From: CAYFPX01 sp964501915
GTDB taxonomy: Bacteria > Myxococcota_A > UBA796 > CAJQPC01
Length of the DNA: 64,000 bases
Assembly: GCA_964501915.1 (NCBI GenBank)
Contig: CAZCVP010000011.1
Span: forward strand, 1-64,000
Reading direction: 5' to 3'
Positions 53,611 to 61,860 of the stretch are shown here, one piece after another. The notes under the pieces are model-generated. The model was given only the letters and a program-made list of their open reading frames with translations, was not told the DNA's origin and did not search any database. Position 1 is the first letter of the stretch; every line of letters begins with the position of its first letter. The translations under genes and the position numbers were made by a program.

Positions 53611-54210
53611 TCAGATCCTCGCGTAGGCTCCGTCTGCACCCTCCGGGCCAGCGGCCCGCACCCGGATGAGCCTGGCCTCGACGTCCACCGTCTGCCCCGT
53701 GGCCAGCTTCTCCGCCGGCTCCCCGTCCAGGAAGACCTCCAGCGCCCCGCGCTCGCAGCTCACCCGGTAGGCCCGGGCCTCGCTCGCCCTCAGCACCGTC
53801 TGCCAGCCGGCCTGGGTGTTCGGCTCTCCCACCCGGATGCGCCCCTCGTGGGTGATGGGAGCCGCCAGCCAGTCGGGCTCGTCCAGGCCGTCGGGCTCGC
53901 TGCCCATGTGCACCACGCGCACGTGGGCCCGTACCTCGGGGAGCTCCTCCTCGGTGGGGTCGTCGGCGACCCGGAGCTCCGGCTTCTGGCTCGGGGTCGG
54001 CGGCTCGCTCTCGGGTCGGCCGCCTTCGACCACCGTGACCTCGGGCACCGCGTCCCCAGAAGACAGGCCGGCCTGGTCCAGGGCCGTGCGCAGGCCGTCG
54101 AGCAGGGCCGCTCGCAGCGGACCGTCCTGGAGGTTCAGCTCGGAGAGAGCGTCGGACACCTGGGAGACGACGTCGGACCAGGGATCATCGTGGGGGGGGT
54201 CACCGGACAT
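53611..54210 (-). CDS. Acidic protein of unknown function
   Basis: 199 residues, no signal peptide or membrane segment. The N-terminus is a helix (DDPWSDVVSQVSDALSELNLQ..LRAALLDGLRTALDQAGL). A Pro/Glu-rich acidic linker follows (EGGRPESEPPTPSQKPELRVADDPTEEELPEV). The rest is beta-rich (VRVVHMGSEPDGLDEPDW, HEGRIRVGEPNTQAGWQTVLRASEARAYRVSCERGALEVFLDGE). No family recognised. It lies about 40 bp downstream of the sulfotransferase gene on the same strand. Confidence 0.65.
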   Translation of the reverse strand: MSGDPPHDDPWSDVVSQVSDALSELNLQDGPLRAALLDGLRTALDQAGLSSGDAVPEVTVVEGGRPESEPPTPSQKPELRVADDPTEEELPEVRAHVRVVHMGSEPDGLDEPDWLAAPITHEGRIRVGEPNTQAGWQTVLRASEARAYRVSCERGALEVFLDGEPAEKLATGQTVDVEARLIRVRAAGPEGADGAYARI

Positions 54211-54251
54211 CGGAGACCTCTATCGAGGGGCGGCACGGTCGGCGAGTAGGG

Positions 54252-55103
54252 TCAGCTCGCCATCGCCCGCCGCGGACTCGGCCCGTGGTAGCCCAGCAGC
54301 GAAGCCACCTCTCCCGCGACCTGGGCGATGGTGGCGATCTCGCCGCCGTCCAGCGGAATCGGCGGCTTCGACATGCCCCGCATGCGCTTCGCCATGACCT
54401 CCTTGTCCAGACCCTGCAGACCGAGGTGGTCGCGGATCGGTCCCAGGCTGGCCTGGGACGAGGTGAGGTCCTCGTAGCGGAGCAGCATCGCGCCCGTGCC
54501 CTGCCAGCCGCCGAAGCCCTCCGTCAGCCACCGCCAGTGCCTGGCGAAGGACACCGCGTCGTCGACCTTCTTGTCCGGCCAGCGCAGGTACCAGGTGGCG
54601 CCCTTGGCGCTGGCCCAGGCGTCCCAGGGATTGCGCACCAGGAAGAGGAAGCGGGCCCGGGGATAGACCCACTGGAGGAAGCGGGCGTCCACGGCGTGGA
54701 GCCGGACCTCCTTGAGCCCGAAGCGCGCGAAGCCCTGCTGGCGAGCCGGCGCACCGAGCAGCGCGTCGAGCTGGGCGGCGAAGGAGCGCTTGAGGGCCTC
54801 GGCCGGTGGGTAGAGGTTGGCGATCCAGTGCTCGGAGAGCTCGCTGTAGACCTGGTCGCCGGCGAAGTGACCCGCTCCGGGCCAGTCCTCGCGCAGGGCC
54901 AGGGCCGCGCGAGCCAGGGCGGGGATCAGGCCCGAGCGGCCATAGGGCTCGCCCCACAGCACGACCTCTCCCGAGGAACAGACCAGGCGCTGGAGCAGGG
55001 TGGAGCCGCTGCGCCAGCCCGCCGCGAGCAGGAAGACGGGACGGTGTCCTTCGCTGACGTCGGGCAGGTTCCAGCGGGCGTCGAAGCGCTGAAGGTGGGT
55101 CAT
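54252..55103 (-). CDS. Sulfotransferase-family protein
   Basis: 283 residues. The 5'-phosphosulfate-binding loop is GWRSGSTLLQRL (29-40), the 3'-phosphate motif is RARFLFLVRNPWDAWASAKG, and LLRYEDL follows. PAPS-dependent sulfotransferases share exactly these elements. No signal peptide. The acceptor (glycan, lipid or small molecule) is unknown; exopolysaccharide genes elsewhere in the window are one candidate. It begins about 60 bp downstream of the lipoprotein gene ending at 55165 but is not overlapping. Confidence 0.85.
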   Translation of the reverse strand: MTHLQRFDARWNLPDVSEGHRPVFLLAAGWRSGSTLLQRLVCSSGEVVLWGEPYGRSGLIPALARAALALREDWPGAGHFAGDQVYSELSEHWIANLYPPAEALKRSFAAQLDALLGAPARQQGFARFGLKEVRLHAVDARFLQWVYPRARFLFLVRNPWDAWASAKGATWYLRWPDKKVDDAVSFARHWRWLTEGFGGWQGTGAMLLRYEDLTSSQASLGPIRDHLGLQGLDKEVMAKRMRGMSKPPIPLDGGEIATIAQVAGEVASLLGYHGPSPRRAMAS

Positions 55104-55164
55104 GATCCGTCCGGGAAGGACCGGATCGGACGGTGAGCGACCGGCTTGAGCCGATCCGCGGCGG

Positions 55165-56127
55165 TCAGTCGGAGTCGGTCTCCGTCGCCGGGTAGGCGGC
55201 TTCGTCGAAGGCGCAGTCGGCCTCGTCGCCCTCGTCCGGGTACCAGCCCAGCTCGTCGGTGTGCCAGGTCACCAGGCCTGTCGGGTCCCAGCACTGGTTG
55301 GCGGTCCGGGGCGGCACGCCGAGGTCGCCCCCGAAGAGCAGCGCGTCGCCGCGACCCTCGCCGAACTCGGTCCAGCGCACCCGCAGGGCGACCTCCTCCG
55401 GCGTGGGGGTGTGGGCGACGTCGAGCCGGGTCCCGAAGGTGAAGTCCCCGCCGCCCTCCTCGGTCTCCTGGTGGGTCCACTCGGAGTCCAGCAGCTCCTC
55501 CTCGCCAGCGTCGATGCCGGTCGAGGTCACGCGCAGCCAGGTGAGCTCCCGCACGTCGTAGTCCACGTGGACCTCGCCGCCGGTGCCCGTCTCGACCACC
55601 GCCTCCAGCGCCGTGAGGTCCAGGGTGAGGTCGCCGATGCCCGCCGCCACGTCCAGCTCACCGGAGGTGTGGGTGCCGTAGATGACCTCCAGGTCCCAGG
55701 GGCCGTCGCTGTTCTCGCTGACCTGGAAGGCCCAGGAGTAGGTGGACTGGGTCGGCGAGCGACTCATCTCCACCCGGAGGAAGTAGCCTGGCGCCTCCTC
55801 CATCCAGTCCCCGGGGCCCCAGACCCGGAGGTCCTCGCCTCGGGTGGTCGGAGCGAGGGAGCGCACCACGTCGGTGAGGGTGGTCACGAAGCCCAGGTAG
55901 GCGTCGCCGGAGTCCAGCGAGTCCTGGGTGAGGCAGGCGAAGATGGCCGTGGCCTCGCTGCCCTCGTCGCAGGACCCCACCGCGAACTCCGTCGGGTAGT
56001 CCATGCGGAAGTACTCCGGTCCTGGGAGCGCGTTCAGGAAGTCGGCGTCGTCGTAGAAGACCGAGTTGGAGATGTTGCTGCCGCAGCCGAGCGGCAGGCC
56101 GAAGAGCGCGACGGGCAGCAGGCTCAT
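55165..56127 (-). CDS. Lipoprotein of unknown function downstream of caspase-like gene
   Basis: 320 residues; lipoprotein signal SLLPVALFGLPLGC (Cys about 15). ATG 56127 shares bases with the caspase stop (TGATG), so the two are translationally coupled. Mainly beta strands with conserved-looking acidic turns (YDDADFLNALPGPEYFRMDYP, EVIYGTHTSGELDVAAGIGDLTLDLTALEAV), a likely beta-sandwich or lipocalin-like fold. No known domain recognised. Its coupling to the secreted caspase-like protein suggests a surface partner or substrate. Confidence 0.72.
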   Translation of the reverse strand: MSLLPVALFGLPLGCGSNISNSVFYDDADFLNALPGPEYFRMDYPTEFAVGSCDEGSEATAIFACLTQDSLDSGDAYLGFVTTLTDVVRSLAPTTRGEDLRVWGPGDWMEEAPGYFLRVEMSRSPTQSTYSWAFQVSENSDGPWDLEVIYGTHTSGELDVAAGIGDLTLDLTALEAVVETGTGGEVHVDYDVRELTWLRVTSTGIDAGEEELLDSEWTHQETEEGGGDFTFGTRLDVAHTPTPEEVALRVRWTEFGEGRGDALLFGGDLGVPPRTANQCWDPTGLVTWHTDELGWYPDEGDEADCAFDEAAYPATETDSD

Positions 56128-57740
56128 CAGAAGCGGTACCCGGCGGCGAAGAGGATCTGGTGCATCCAGAAGCCCCGGTCGCGGTCCTCGAACTTGATCG
56201 GCACGGCCATCACCCGCCACTCCAGGTCGAACTCCAGCTTGCCCGGGTGCCAGCCTATCCAGTGGACCACGCCCGGGGACAGGGCCGTGAGCTGCTGGTC
56301 CGGGAGCTCCAGATCGTGGGTGAAGGTCCGACCGATGTACATCATGTCCAGTCGGATCCCGACCCCCGCCTGCCAGATCTTCGGCCGCGTGGCGAAGCCG
56401 GCCCCGGCGCCCATGACCACGCCGCCCACCGCGACGGGCTCCGGGTCGAGATCCGGCGGCGTGATGGTGGTCTGGCTCCCGCCACCGGTGAGGTCCACCG
56501 AGACCCAGCGCCCCTCGCGCCACTGGAGCCGCCAGCTCGCGCCGCCCACGACCATCGGCGGGATGTAGGCCTGGGCCATGTCCACGGCCATCGGTCCGAA
56601 GGCCCCCGAGATCAGGCGGAACGAGGAGTCCGGCAGCTTGGCCCGGTGGATCTTGCGCTCGATGGTGCCCTTGGCGAGGTCGTCCTCGTACTCGACGGCC
56701 CGGAACTCGAGGTCGCGGACGTCGAGGGTCTCGCCGTCACGGATGACGGCCTCGGCCACCCGCAGGTGGGTGGGGAAGCGCTCCTGGACCTGGTAGCGCC
56801 CGGGCCGGATGGCGAGCTTGCGGTCGCCGCCTTCGCTGCGGAAGAGGTCCACTTCGGCCACGAAGGCCCGGCGGGTGACGTCGAAGACCGCGAAGGCGCC
56901 GACCAGCTCCTCGTCGAAGACGAGGGTGGCGCGGGAGCTGTCCAGGTCGGCCAGCAGCAGGTCGCCCTCTCCGGCCAGGTCCCACTCGAAGGTGGGGTGC
57001 TGGGCCCCGGAGCGGGTGCCGGAGGTCCGGAGCACGGTCTCGTTGTAGACGTAGTCGTAGGCCTCGGCGAGGGTGACCTGCTCGTCGCGGTTGCGATCGG
57101 CGGCGCCGTAGAGCCCGCTCACCAGGTAGTGGGTGAAGTAGGACCCGCCGATCTCGTCGGACTCCTGGCTGTTCTCGTCGCCGGTCGACGAGGTGATGAT
57201 CACCGTGCCCTGGGCGCCGAGACGCTCGGAGACGTCGAACACGAAGCTCGGTGCCCGGGTGCCGCCCTTGGCGCGGGTCAGGGCCCCGCTCTGGCAGGCG
57301 TCGATGAACGCCAGCCTCACCTCGGCGCCGCTGAGGTCCAGCATCGCCTCGATCTCGTCGTAGGTGAGCTCGGTGGCGCCGAGCTGGAGGCGGTCGTCGT
57401 CGGCGTGGCCCGAGTAGTAGAAGAGGAAGACGACTTCGTCGCCGGACTCTTGAGCTTCGGCGATGTCGGCTCGTACCACCCCGAAGGCGTCGAGGACGTG
57501 GCGGCGCTGGGCGGCGGTGAGGGACCGGATGTCGTCGGGCTGGTACCCGCCGAGCTCCTCGAGCACGCCCTCCATCTTGGCCAGGTCGTCGTGGGCGAAG
57601 ACGAGGGGCTGGGTGCCCTTGTCGCCGTCGTTGTTTGCCACCAGCAGCGCGAAGCGGCGGATGGCCGCCTCGGCCGGGCTGGCACAGGCCGCCACGCCGA
57701 CGGCGAACAACAGCGCGATGCGGGCGAAGAGCCGGCTCAC
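56127..57740 (-). CDS. Secreted caspase-like (peptidase C14-type) protein with beta-barrel-like C-terminus
   Basis: 537 residues from GTG 57740. The signal peptide is SRLFARIALLFAVGVAACASPAEA. The caspase-fold domain (about 28-260) has RFALLVANNDGD, FAHDDLAKMEGVLEELGGY, VFLFYYSGHADDD (catalytic His112) and VRLAFIDACQSGAL (Cys149), with an HPTFEWDLAGEGDLLL boundary. Residues 270-330 form a beta domain. The last about 190 residues are amphipathic strands (ASWRLQWREGRWVSVDLTG, IWQAGVGIRLDMMYIGRTF) ending in GYRF, an aromatic C-terminus like outer-membrane barrels. An exported caspase fused to a barrel-like domain is unusual. Overlaps the anti-sigma gene upstream and the lipoprotein downstream. 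Confidence 0.85.
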   Translation of the reverse strand: MSRLFARIALLFAVGVAACASPAEAAIRRFALLVANNDGDKGTQPLVFAHDDLAKMEGVLEELGGYQPDDIRSLTAAQRRHVLDAFGVVRADIAEAQESGDEVVFLFYYSGHADDDRLQLGATELTYDEIEAMLDLSGAEVRLAFIDACQSGALTRAKGGTRAPSFVFDVSERLGAQGTVIITSSTGDENSQESDEIGGSYFTHYLVSGLYGAADRNRDEQVTLAEAYDYVYNETVLRTSGTRSGAQHPTFEWDLAGEGDLLLADLDSSRATLVFDEELVGAFAVFDVTRRAFVAEVDLFRSEGGDRKLAIRPGRYQVQERFPTHLRVAEAVIRDGETLDVRDLEFRAVEYEDDLAKGTIERKIHRAKLPDSSFRLISGAFGPMAVDMAQAYIPPMVVGGASWRLQWREGRWVSVDLTGGGSQTTITPPDLDPEPVAVGGVVMGAGAGFATRPKIWQAGVGIRLDMMYIGRTFTHDLELPDQQLTALSPGVVHWIGWHPGKLEFDLEWRVMAVPIKFEDRDRGFWMHQILFAAGYRF

Positions 57741-58483
57741 TTCTTCCTCACCATGAGCACCGAGACCGCCGGGTCCTCTTCCGCGAGGGCGTGGAGCGCC
57801 TCGTGGCCGCCGGTCTCGTAGGTTTGGCTCACCAGCTCCATGGCGGCTTCGACGGAGCCGGGGCCGAAGACGGCCACGAAGGACTCGGGGCCGGGGGCGT
57901 CGTCGAGCTTGATGGATCCCTCCAGGACGCGGCGGCCCGTGGGCAGGACCCGCACGGGCTCGTCGCCGTCCTCCGGGTAGAACACCGTGGTGACCCCGTC
58001 GCCGTCCACACCGATCAGCACCATCGTGTCGTGGTGGTCGGCCCGGTAGGTGAACTGGACCCGGTCGCCGGCCTTCAGGGGTTGGTTCGGGATGCCGGGC
58101 AGGACCCGGCCACTGCGCCACAGGTAGTAGCCGAGGTCGGTCTGGCCCCCCTTGTCGCGCACGCCCGGCGAGTCGACGATCGACGAGGGCAGCACCAGGA
58201 GCACGCCCAGGGCCGCGACCATGGCCGGCGCCACGAACCACTGGCGCCACCAGGGCCGCCTGGCGGCGCGCGGGACCTCTGCGGTCTCCTCCACCACGCG
58301 GTGGCTCGCGGCGCGCAGCACCTGGTAGTCGAAGTCCGGCAGGGACTTCCGAGCCGTGGCGAGCTTCTCCTCGAAGGCTGCCAGGGCCTCGGACTCCACG
58401 CGGGGGGCCTCGCCGGTGGCCTGGCGGGCCAGCTCCAGCGCCGAGGGGCGGGATCCGTCGTTGACGTCGAACAGGTCCTTCAT
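57737..58483 (-). CDS. Anti-sigma-factor-like protein with DUF4384 domain
   Basis: 248 residues; ATG 58483 overlaps the sigma stop (ATGA). The cytoplasmic N-terminus (1-80) is helical and would be the sigma-binding part (LELARQATGEAPRVESEALAAFEEKLATARKSLP). One membrane helix follows (about 83-101, FVAPAMVAALGVLLVLPSSI). The periplasmic domain resembles DUF4384 (LPGIPNQPLKAGDRVQFTYRADHHDTMVLIGVDGDGVTTVFYPEDGDEPVRVLPTG). This is the usual topology of a transmembrane anti-sigma factor. Its stop overlaps the caspase start by four bases. Likely releases the sigma factor in response to an envelope signal. Confidence 0.8.
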   Translation of the reverse strand: MKDLFDVNDGSRPSALELARQATGEAPRVESEALAAFEEKLATARKSLPDFDYQVLRAASHRVVEETAEVPRAARRPWWRQWFVAPAMVAALGVLLVLPSSIVDSPGVRDKGGQTDLGYYLWRSGRVLPGIPNQPLKAGDRVQFTYRADHHDTMVLIGVDGDGVTTVFYPEDGDEPVRVLPTGRRVLEGSIKLDDAPGPESFVAVFGPGSVEAAMELVSQTYETGGHEALHALAEEDPAVSVLMVRKK

Positions 58484-59058
58484 GACGTCACCAGCAGCCA
58501 GGCGACGATCAGCAGTCCCAGGGCGACGGGGACCGGGGCGGTCTCCATGAGCCTCCGGGCCCGCTTGAGGAACTGGTTGAGGCGCTTGCGCACGGTGGGG
58601 ATCGAGAGCCCGACCAGCTCGGCGCACTCCTGCTGGGTCAGCTCGTCGAAGTAGAGGTAGGTCACGATCTGCCGGGTCTCGTCGTCGGTGTCGGCCAGCA
58701 GCCGCCGGACGACGTCGGCGGTCTCCCACCGGCCCGTGTCGGGGTTCGCGACACCCTCGCCGAAGATGTCCTGGCGATGGACGTGGAGCTTGGACTGCCG
58801 GCCCTTTCGGTTCCGGATCTGGTTCAAGCACCAGTTGGTCGAGATGCGGTACATCCAAGTCAGCGGTGAGGACTCGCCTCGAAAGCTCTCCCAGTTGCGG
58901 ATCACGCGGGCAAAGGTCTCCTGGAGGGCGTCCTGTGCGGCCTCGTCCGTCCCCAGGATGCTGCGGCAGCGGTGCAGGATCACCGGCCCGTAGCGCTCGT
59001 AGAGAGCCCGGAGCTCGGCCTCGGTCGGGCCGGACCCCGGTGGGGTCTTAGAGGTCAA
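58480..59058 (-). CDS. ECF-type sigma-70 factor with C-terminal membrane helix
   Basis: 192 residues if TTG 59058 is the start; there is no ATG nearby. Sigma2 (about 18-85): LRALYERYGPVILHRCRSILGTDEAAQDALQETFARVIRNWESFRGESSPLTWMYRISTNWCLNQIRN. Sigma4 (about 118-168): ETRQIVTYLYFDELTQQECAELVGLSIPTVRKRLNQFLKRAR. After this, instead of ending, the protein has the hydrophobic stretch APVPVALGLLIVAWLLV (about 174-190), a likely membrane anchor rarely seen in ECF factors. Its stop overlaps the anti-sigma ATG. First gene of a four-gene operon with anti-sigma, caspase and lipoprotein. Confidence 0.82.
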   Translation of the reverse strand: MTSKTPPGSGPTEAELRALYERYGPVILHRCRSILGTDEAAQDALQETFARVIRNWESFRGESSPLTWMYRISTNWCLNQIRNRKGRQSKLHVHRQDIFGEGVANPDTGRWETADVVRRLLADTDDETRQIVTYLYFDELTQQECAELVGLSIPTVRKRLNQFLKRARRLMETAPVPVALGLLIVAWLLVTS

Positions 59059-59146
59059 CAGGTCCTCCGCTGCGTTGGAACCCCCAGAGGGGTCTTCGGG
59101 AAAGGAATTCTGCCCTTCGGAACACGGGCGCGCTATCGCGAGGGAA

Positions 59147-60151
59147 TCAAGCCGCCTCCAAGCTATCGAACCACGCGCCGAGGATCGCTTCGGCGTCATC
59201 GGCGGTCTGGCTCCGCAGGACGCGCTGGCGCAGCTCCGCGCCACCGGGCAGGGACCGCGTGTAGTGGTTGCTCACCATCTTCATGCGGCCCAGGGCGCCC
59301 CGCTCGCTGTCGAAGTGCTCCCGGATCTGGCGGAAGTAGAAGAAGAGGGACTCCCGGCGCTGGGTCGGTGTGGGCTCGATCGGTGTCCGGCCCGCCAGGG
59401 CCTGGGAGATCTGGAGCGGCAGCCAGGGGTTGGCGATCGCGGCGCGGCCGACCATCAGGCCGTCGGCGCCGGTGTCTTCGAGCATCGCCAGCGCGGTCGG
59501 CACGTCGACGACGTCGCCGTTGGCGATCACCGGCACGCGCAGCAGCGCCTTGGCCTCGGCGATCTTGTCGACCCGGCGCTGGCCTGCGTAGCCGTCTTCG
59601 CGGGTCCGCCAGTGGATGGTCACCGCCTCGGCGCCCTCCTCCTGGCAGATGCGGGCCACCTCCGGTGCGTTCCGGCTCTCGGCGTCGAAGCCGGAGCGCA
59701 TCTTCACCGTCAGCGGCACGTCGATGGCGGCGCGGACGGCGGCCACGATGCGCCCGCACAGAGCCGGGTCCTTCATCAGGGCCGAGCCGCCGGAGTTCTG
59801 GCAGACCCGCTTCGAGGGGCAGCCCATGTTGATGTCGACCACGCTCGTGCCGAGGTCCTGGACGATGCGGGCGGCCCCGGCCATGACCTCGGGGTCGCGG
59901 CCGTAGATCTGGATCGAGATCGGGCGCTCGTCGGGGTCGAAGGCGCAGGCGCGCAGCACCTTGCGCCCCTGCTGCTTGTGCGAGAGCCCCCGGGCGGGCA
60001 CGAACTCGGTGCAGGTCAGCCCCACCCCGCCGATGCGCCGGACCACGCGGCGGAAGTAGAGGTCCGTGACGCCCTCCATCGGAGCCAGGACCACGCCGGG
60101 CTCGACGCACAGCTCGCGGATCCGGAAGCCGGTCGGGTACCGGGTCGCCAT
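59147..60151 (-). CDS. tRNA-dihydrouridine synthase
   Basis: 334 residues, normal Dus length. It has VVLAPMEGVTDLYFRRVVRRIGG (FMN barrel start), TEFVPARGLSH, PISIQIYGRDPEVM, VVDINMGCPSKRVCQNSGGSALMKDP (catalytic Cys in CPSKRVC), VKMRSGFDAESRN, IHWRTREDGYAG, VIANGDVVDV and ADGLMVGRAAIANPWL. It reduces uridine to dihydrouridine in the tRNA D-loop using FMN and NADPH. DusB/DusC-like; the exact target position cannot be told. It stands alone on the strand, upstream of the sigma operon. Confidence 0.95.
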   Translation of the reverse strand: MATRYPTGFRIRELCVEPGVVLAPMEGVTDLYFRRVVRRIGGVGLTCTEFVPARGLSHKQQGRKVLRACAFDPDERPISIQIYGRDPEVMAGAARIVQDLGTSVVDINMGCPSKRVCQNSGGSALMKDPALCGRIVAAVRAAIDVPLTVKMRSGFDAESRNAPEVARICQEEGAEAVTIHWRTREDGYAGQRRVDKIAEAKALLRVPVIANGDVVDVPTALAMLEDTGADGLMVGRAAIANPWLPLQISQALAGRTPIEPTPTQRRESLFFYFRQIREHFDSERGALGRMKMVSNHYTRSLPGGAELRQRVLRSQTADDAEAILGAWFDSLEAA

Positions 60152-60182
60152 GTCCGTCGTCTAACGGGATAGACGCGGTCTC

Positions 60183-60752
60183 GTGGGCCGGTTCAAGGCG
60201 AGCTCCGTCACCGCAGAGGGCCAGCCCGACGGCTGGAGCGTGCCCCTGCAGTGGGAGGCCCAGGTCAGCCCGGGGGGGGTGACGCGGCTGGTGGTCTCCA
60301 CCCCCGCGGCGCGCCTGTCGGCCGTCCACCGGGCGATGGTCGACGCCCTGCTGCCGCCGCTCTCGGTCCGCTACGTCCAGCTCACGGACCGGGGCACGGC
60401 CACCCAGCACCCGCACCAGGACCGCCCGAGCTGGGTGGCGGTGGAGCTGGATCCGGACCGGGTGCTGGAGGTCTTCCGGTCCTGCGCCGAGCTGCTGTAC
60501 CTGGACGGACGCCACCAGCTCTGGGTCCGCGGCTCCCTCGGCGACCAGGTCGTGCTCGACGAGCTCGGGCTGCTCTACGCCTACCCGGACGACCCGGCGA
60601 TGCGCGACGTGCTCCTGGCCCAGGGCGTGCCGGAGGACAGCGCTCCGACGATGCTGGAGCGGGACTACGTGAAGGTGGAGTTCTCGGCGGGGGCCGACGC
60701 GGAGGAGGAGCGGCTGATCGGGGAGCTGGGGCTCCAGCCCTTCGCGGGGTAG
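60183..60752 (+). CDS. Protein of unknown function
   Basis: 189 residues, no signal or membrane segment. Alternating strands and helices: WSVPLQWEAQVSPGGVTRLVVSTPAARLSAVHRAMVDALLPPLSVRYVQLTD, HPHQDRPSWVAVELDPDRVLEVFRSCAELLYLDGRHQLWVRG, VVLDELGLLYAYPDDPAMRDVLLAQGV and ERDYVKVEFSAGADAEEERLIGELGLQ. No recognised family. Divergent from the dihydrouridine synthase, with 32 bp between the starts. Confidence 0.7.
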   Translation: MGRFKASSVTAEGQPDGWSVPLQWEAQVSPGGVTRLVVSTPAARLSAVHRAMVDALLPPLSVRYVQLTDRGTATQHPHQDRPSWVAVELDPDRVLEVFRSCAELLYLDGRHQLWVRGSLGDQVVLDELGLLYAYPDDPAMRDVLLAQGVPEDSAPTMLERDYVKVEFSAGADAEEERLIGELGLQPFAG

Positions 60753-60758
60753 CACCGA

Positions 60759-61490
60759 CTACCGCACCACCAACACCGGCCCCTCCTCGTACGCCTCCTC
60801 CCCGGCCAGGCTGTCGAAGCACGGCGTGACCCCCTCCTCGCCAGCCTCGCACCGCAGGTAGAGGCCCGACTCCAGCAGCTCGAACGCCACGGTCGTCGCC
60901 CCACGACCCACCCGCTTCACGCCGAGCCAGTAGCTGCCCGGCTCCAGGTTGCCCTCGACGCCGGTGCGATCGCCCTGCAGGAGCTTGTTGCCGTCGGTGT
61001 CCAGGACCCGGGCCCACTGGAAGCGGTTCTCCTCCAGCTCGATCCGGATCGGCACCCCGGCGCTGGTGGCCTCGGGCAGGGCCTCGACGATCGCCTCCGG
61101 CGCGGCGGGAGGGGCCTCGACCACGGGCGTGGTGGGCTCGACGGGCGCGGGCTCCCTGGACCCCACCACCGCGATCGCCAGGACGATGACCACGAGCAGC
61201 AGGGCGATGACCACCAGGCTCACGACCATCAGCCCCTTGCTCCGGCGTGCCTCTGTGGGTGGCGGGGCCTGCTGGGGGGGCGCCGGCTGGGGAGAGGCCT
61301 GGGCCCGGGGAGGGGCCGGCGAAGGGATCGTCGGCTCCTGGCCCCACGTCGGCGGCGCGTCGCCGGGCGGGAGGCCGTAGACCCGCCCATCCTGGATCGT
61401 CGACTCGGAGTGCTCCGGAACGATCGGCGCGGCGTTCGGCCAGGTGGGCTCGGGGTCGGGCTGCGGCAGCGGTGTGACAGGCATGAACAT
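60759..61490 (-). CDS. Single-pass membrane protein with Pro-rich cytoplasmic region
   Basis: 243 residues from ATG 61490 (a second ATG lies two codons on). The N-terminal 80 residues are Pro/Gln/Ala-rich (PTWPNAAPIVPEHSES, PPRAQASPQPAPPQQAPPP). One helix follows (LMVVSLVVIALLLVVIVLAIAVVG, about 89-112). The extracytoplasmic domain is short and beta-rich (GVPIRIELEENRFQWARVLDTDGNKLL, GSYWLGVKRVGRGATTVAFELLESGLYLRC) with two Cys. Similar proteins occur in Myxococcota; function unknown. The upstream mobile-element region probably separates it from its original context. Confidence 0.7.
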   Translation of the reverse strand: MFMPVTPLPQPDPEPTWPNAAPIVPEHSESTIQDGRVYGLPPGDAPPTWGQEPTIPSPAPPRAQASPQPAPPQQAPPPTEARRSKGLMVVSLVVIALLLVVIVLAIAVVGSREPAPVEPTTPVVEAPPAAPEAIVEALPEATSAGVPIRIELEENRFQWARVLDTDGNKLLQGDRTGVEGNLEPGSYWLGVKRVGRGATTVAFELLESGLYLRCEAGEEGVTPCFDSLAGEEAYEEGPVLVVR

Positions 61491-61504
61491 CAAGACCGGA
61501 GGTG

Positions 61505-61860
61505 AGCCGTGAGCTAGTCCTGACCTGGGGCCCGACAGAGGGAACCCAACACCGAGAAGGCAAGGGCGAGAGCCGGAGCACCGGCCAGGGGCAGTGTGGG
61601 ACCGCATCGCGGCACCCGGGCCTCACCCGCGAGGGCTCGTCCGGAGGAAGCCATAGGTGTGGGCCGGTCTCGAACGAGAGTGAAGCGCCGTAAGGCCATC
61701 GTGGAGGGTGAGCTGGCCGCTAGCAGCGAAGCCCGAAGTCTGTTGTTTCCACGGTGGTATTGGCGACGGGATCGGCTCGAAGTCTGATGTTCTTACCCTG
61801 TGAGATCTGCCGGGCTGCCCTGGTAAGCCAGGCGGCCGTACAACGAGAGGAGGAAAGCTG
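61505..61860 (+). other. Possible group II intron 5' RNA region
   Basis: About 355 bp upstream of the reverse transcriptase with no convincing gene. The sequence just before the RT start (aacgagaggaggaaagctg, 61840-61858) matches the usual IEP leader with a Shine-Dalgarno. Stems typical of intron domains seem possible, but the 5' boundary and the domain V/VI end were not located, so the assignment rests on position only. Confidence 0.35.
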
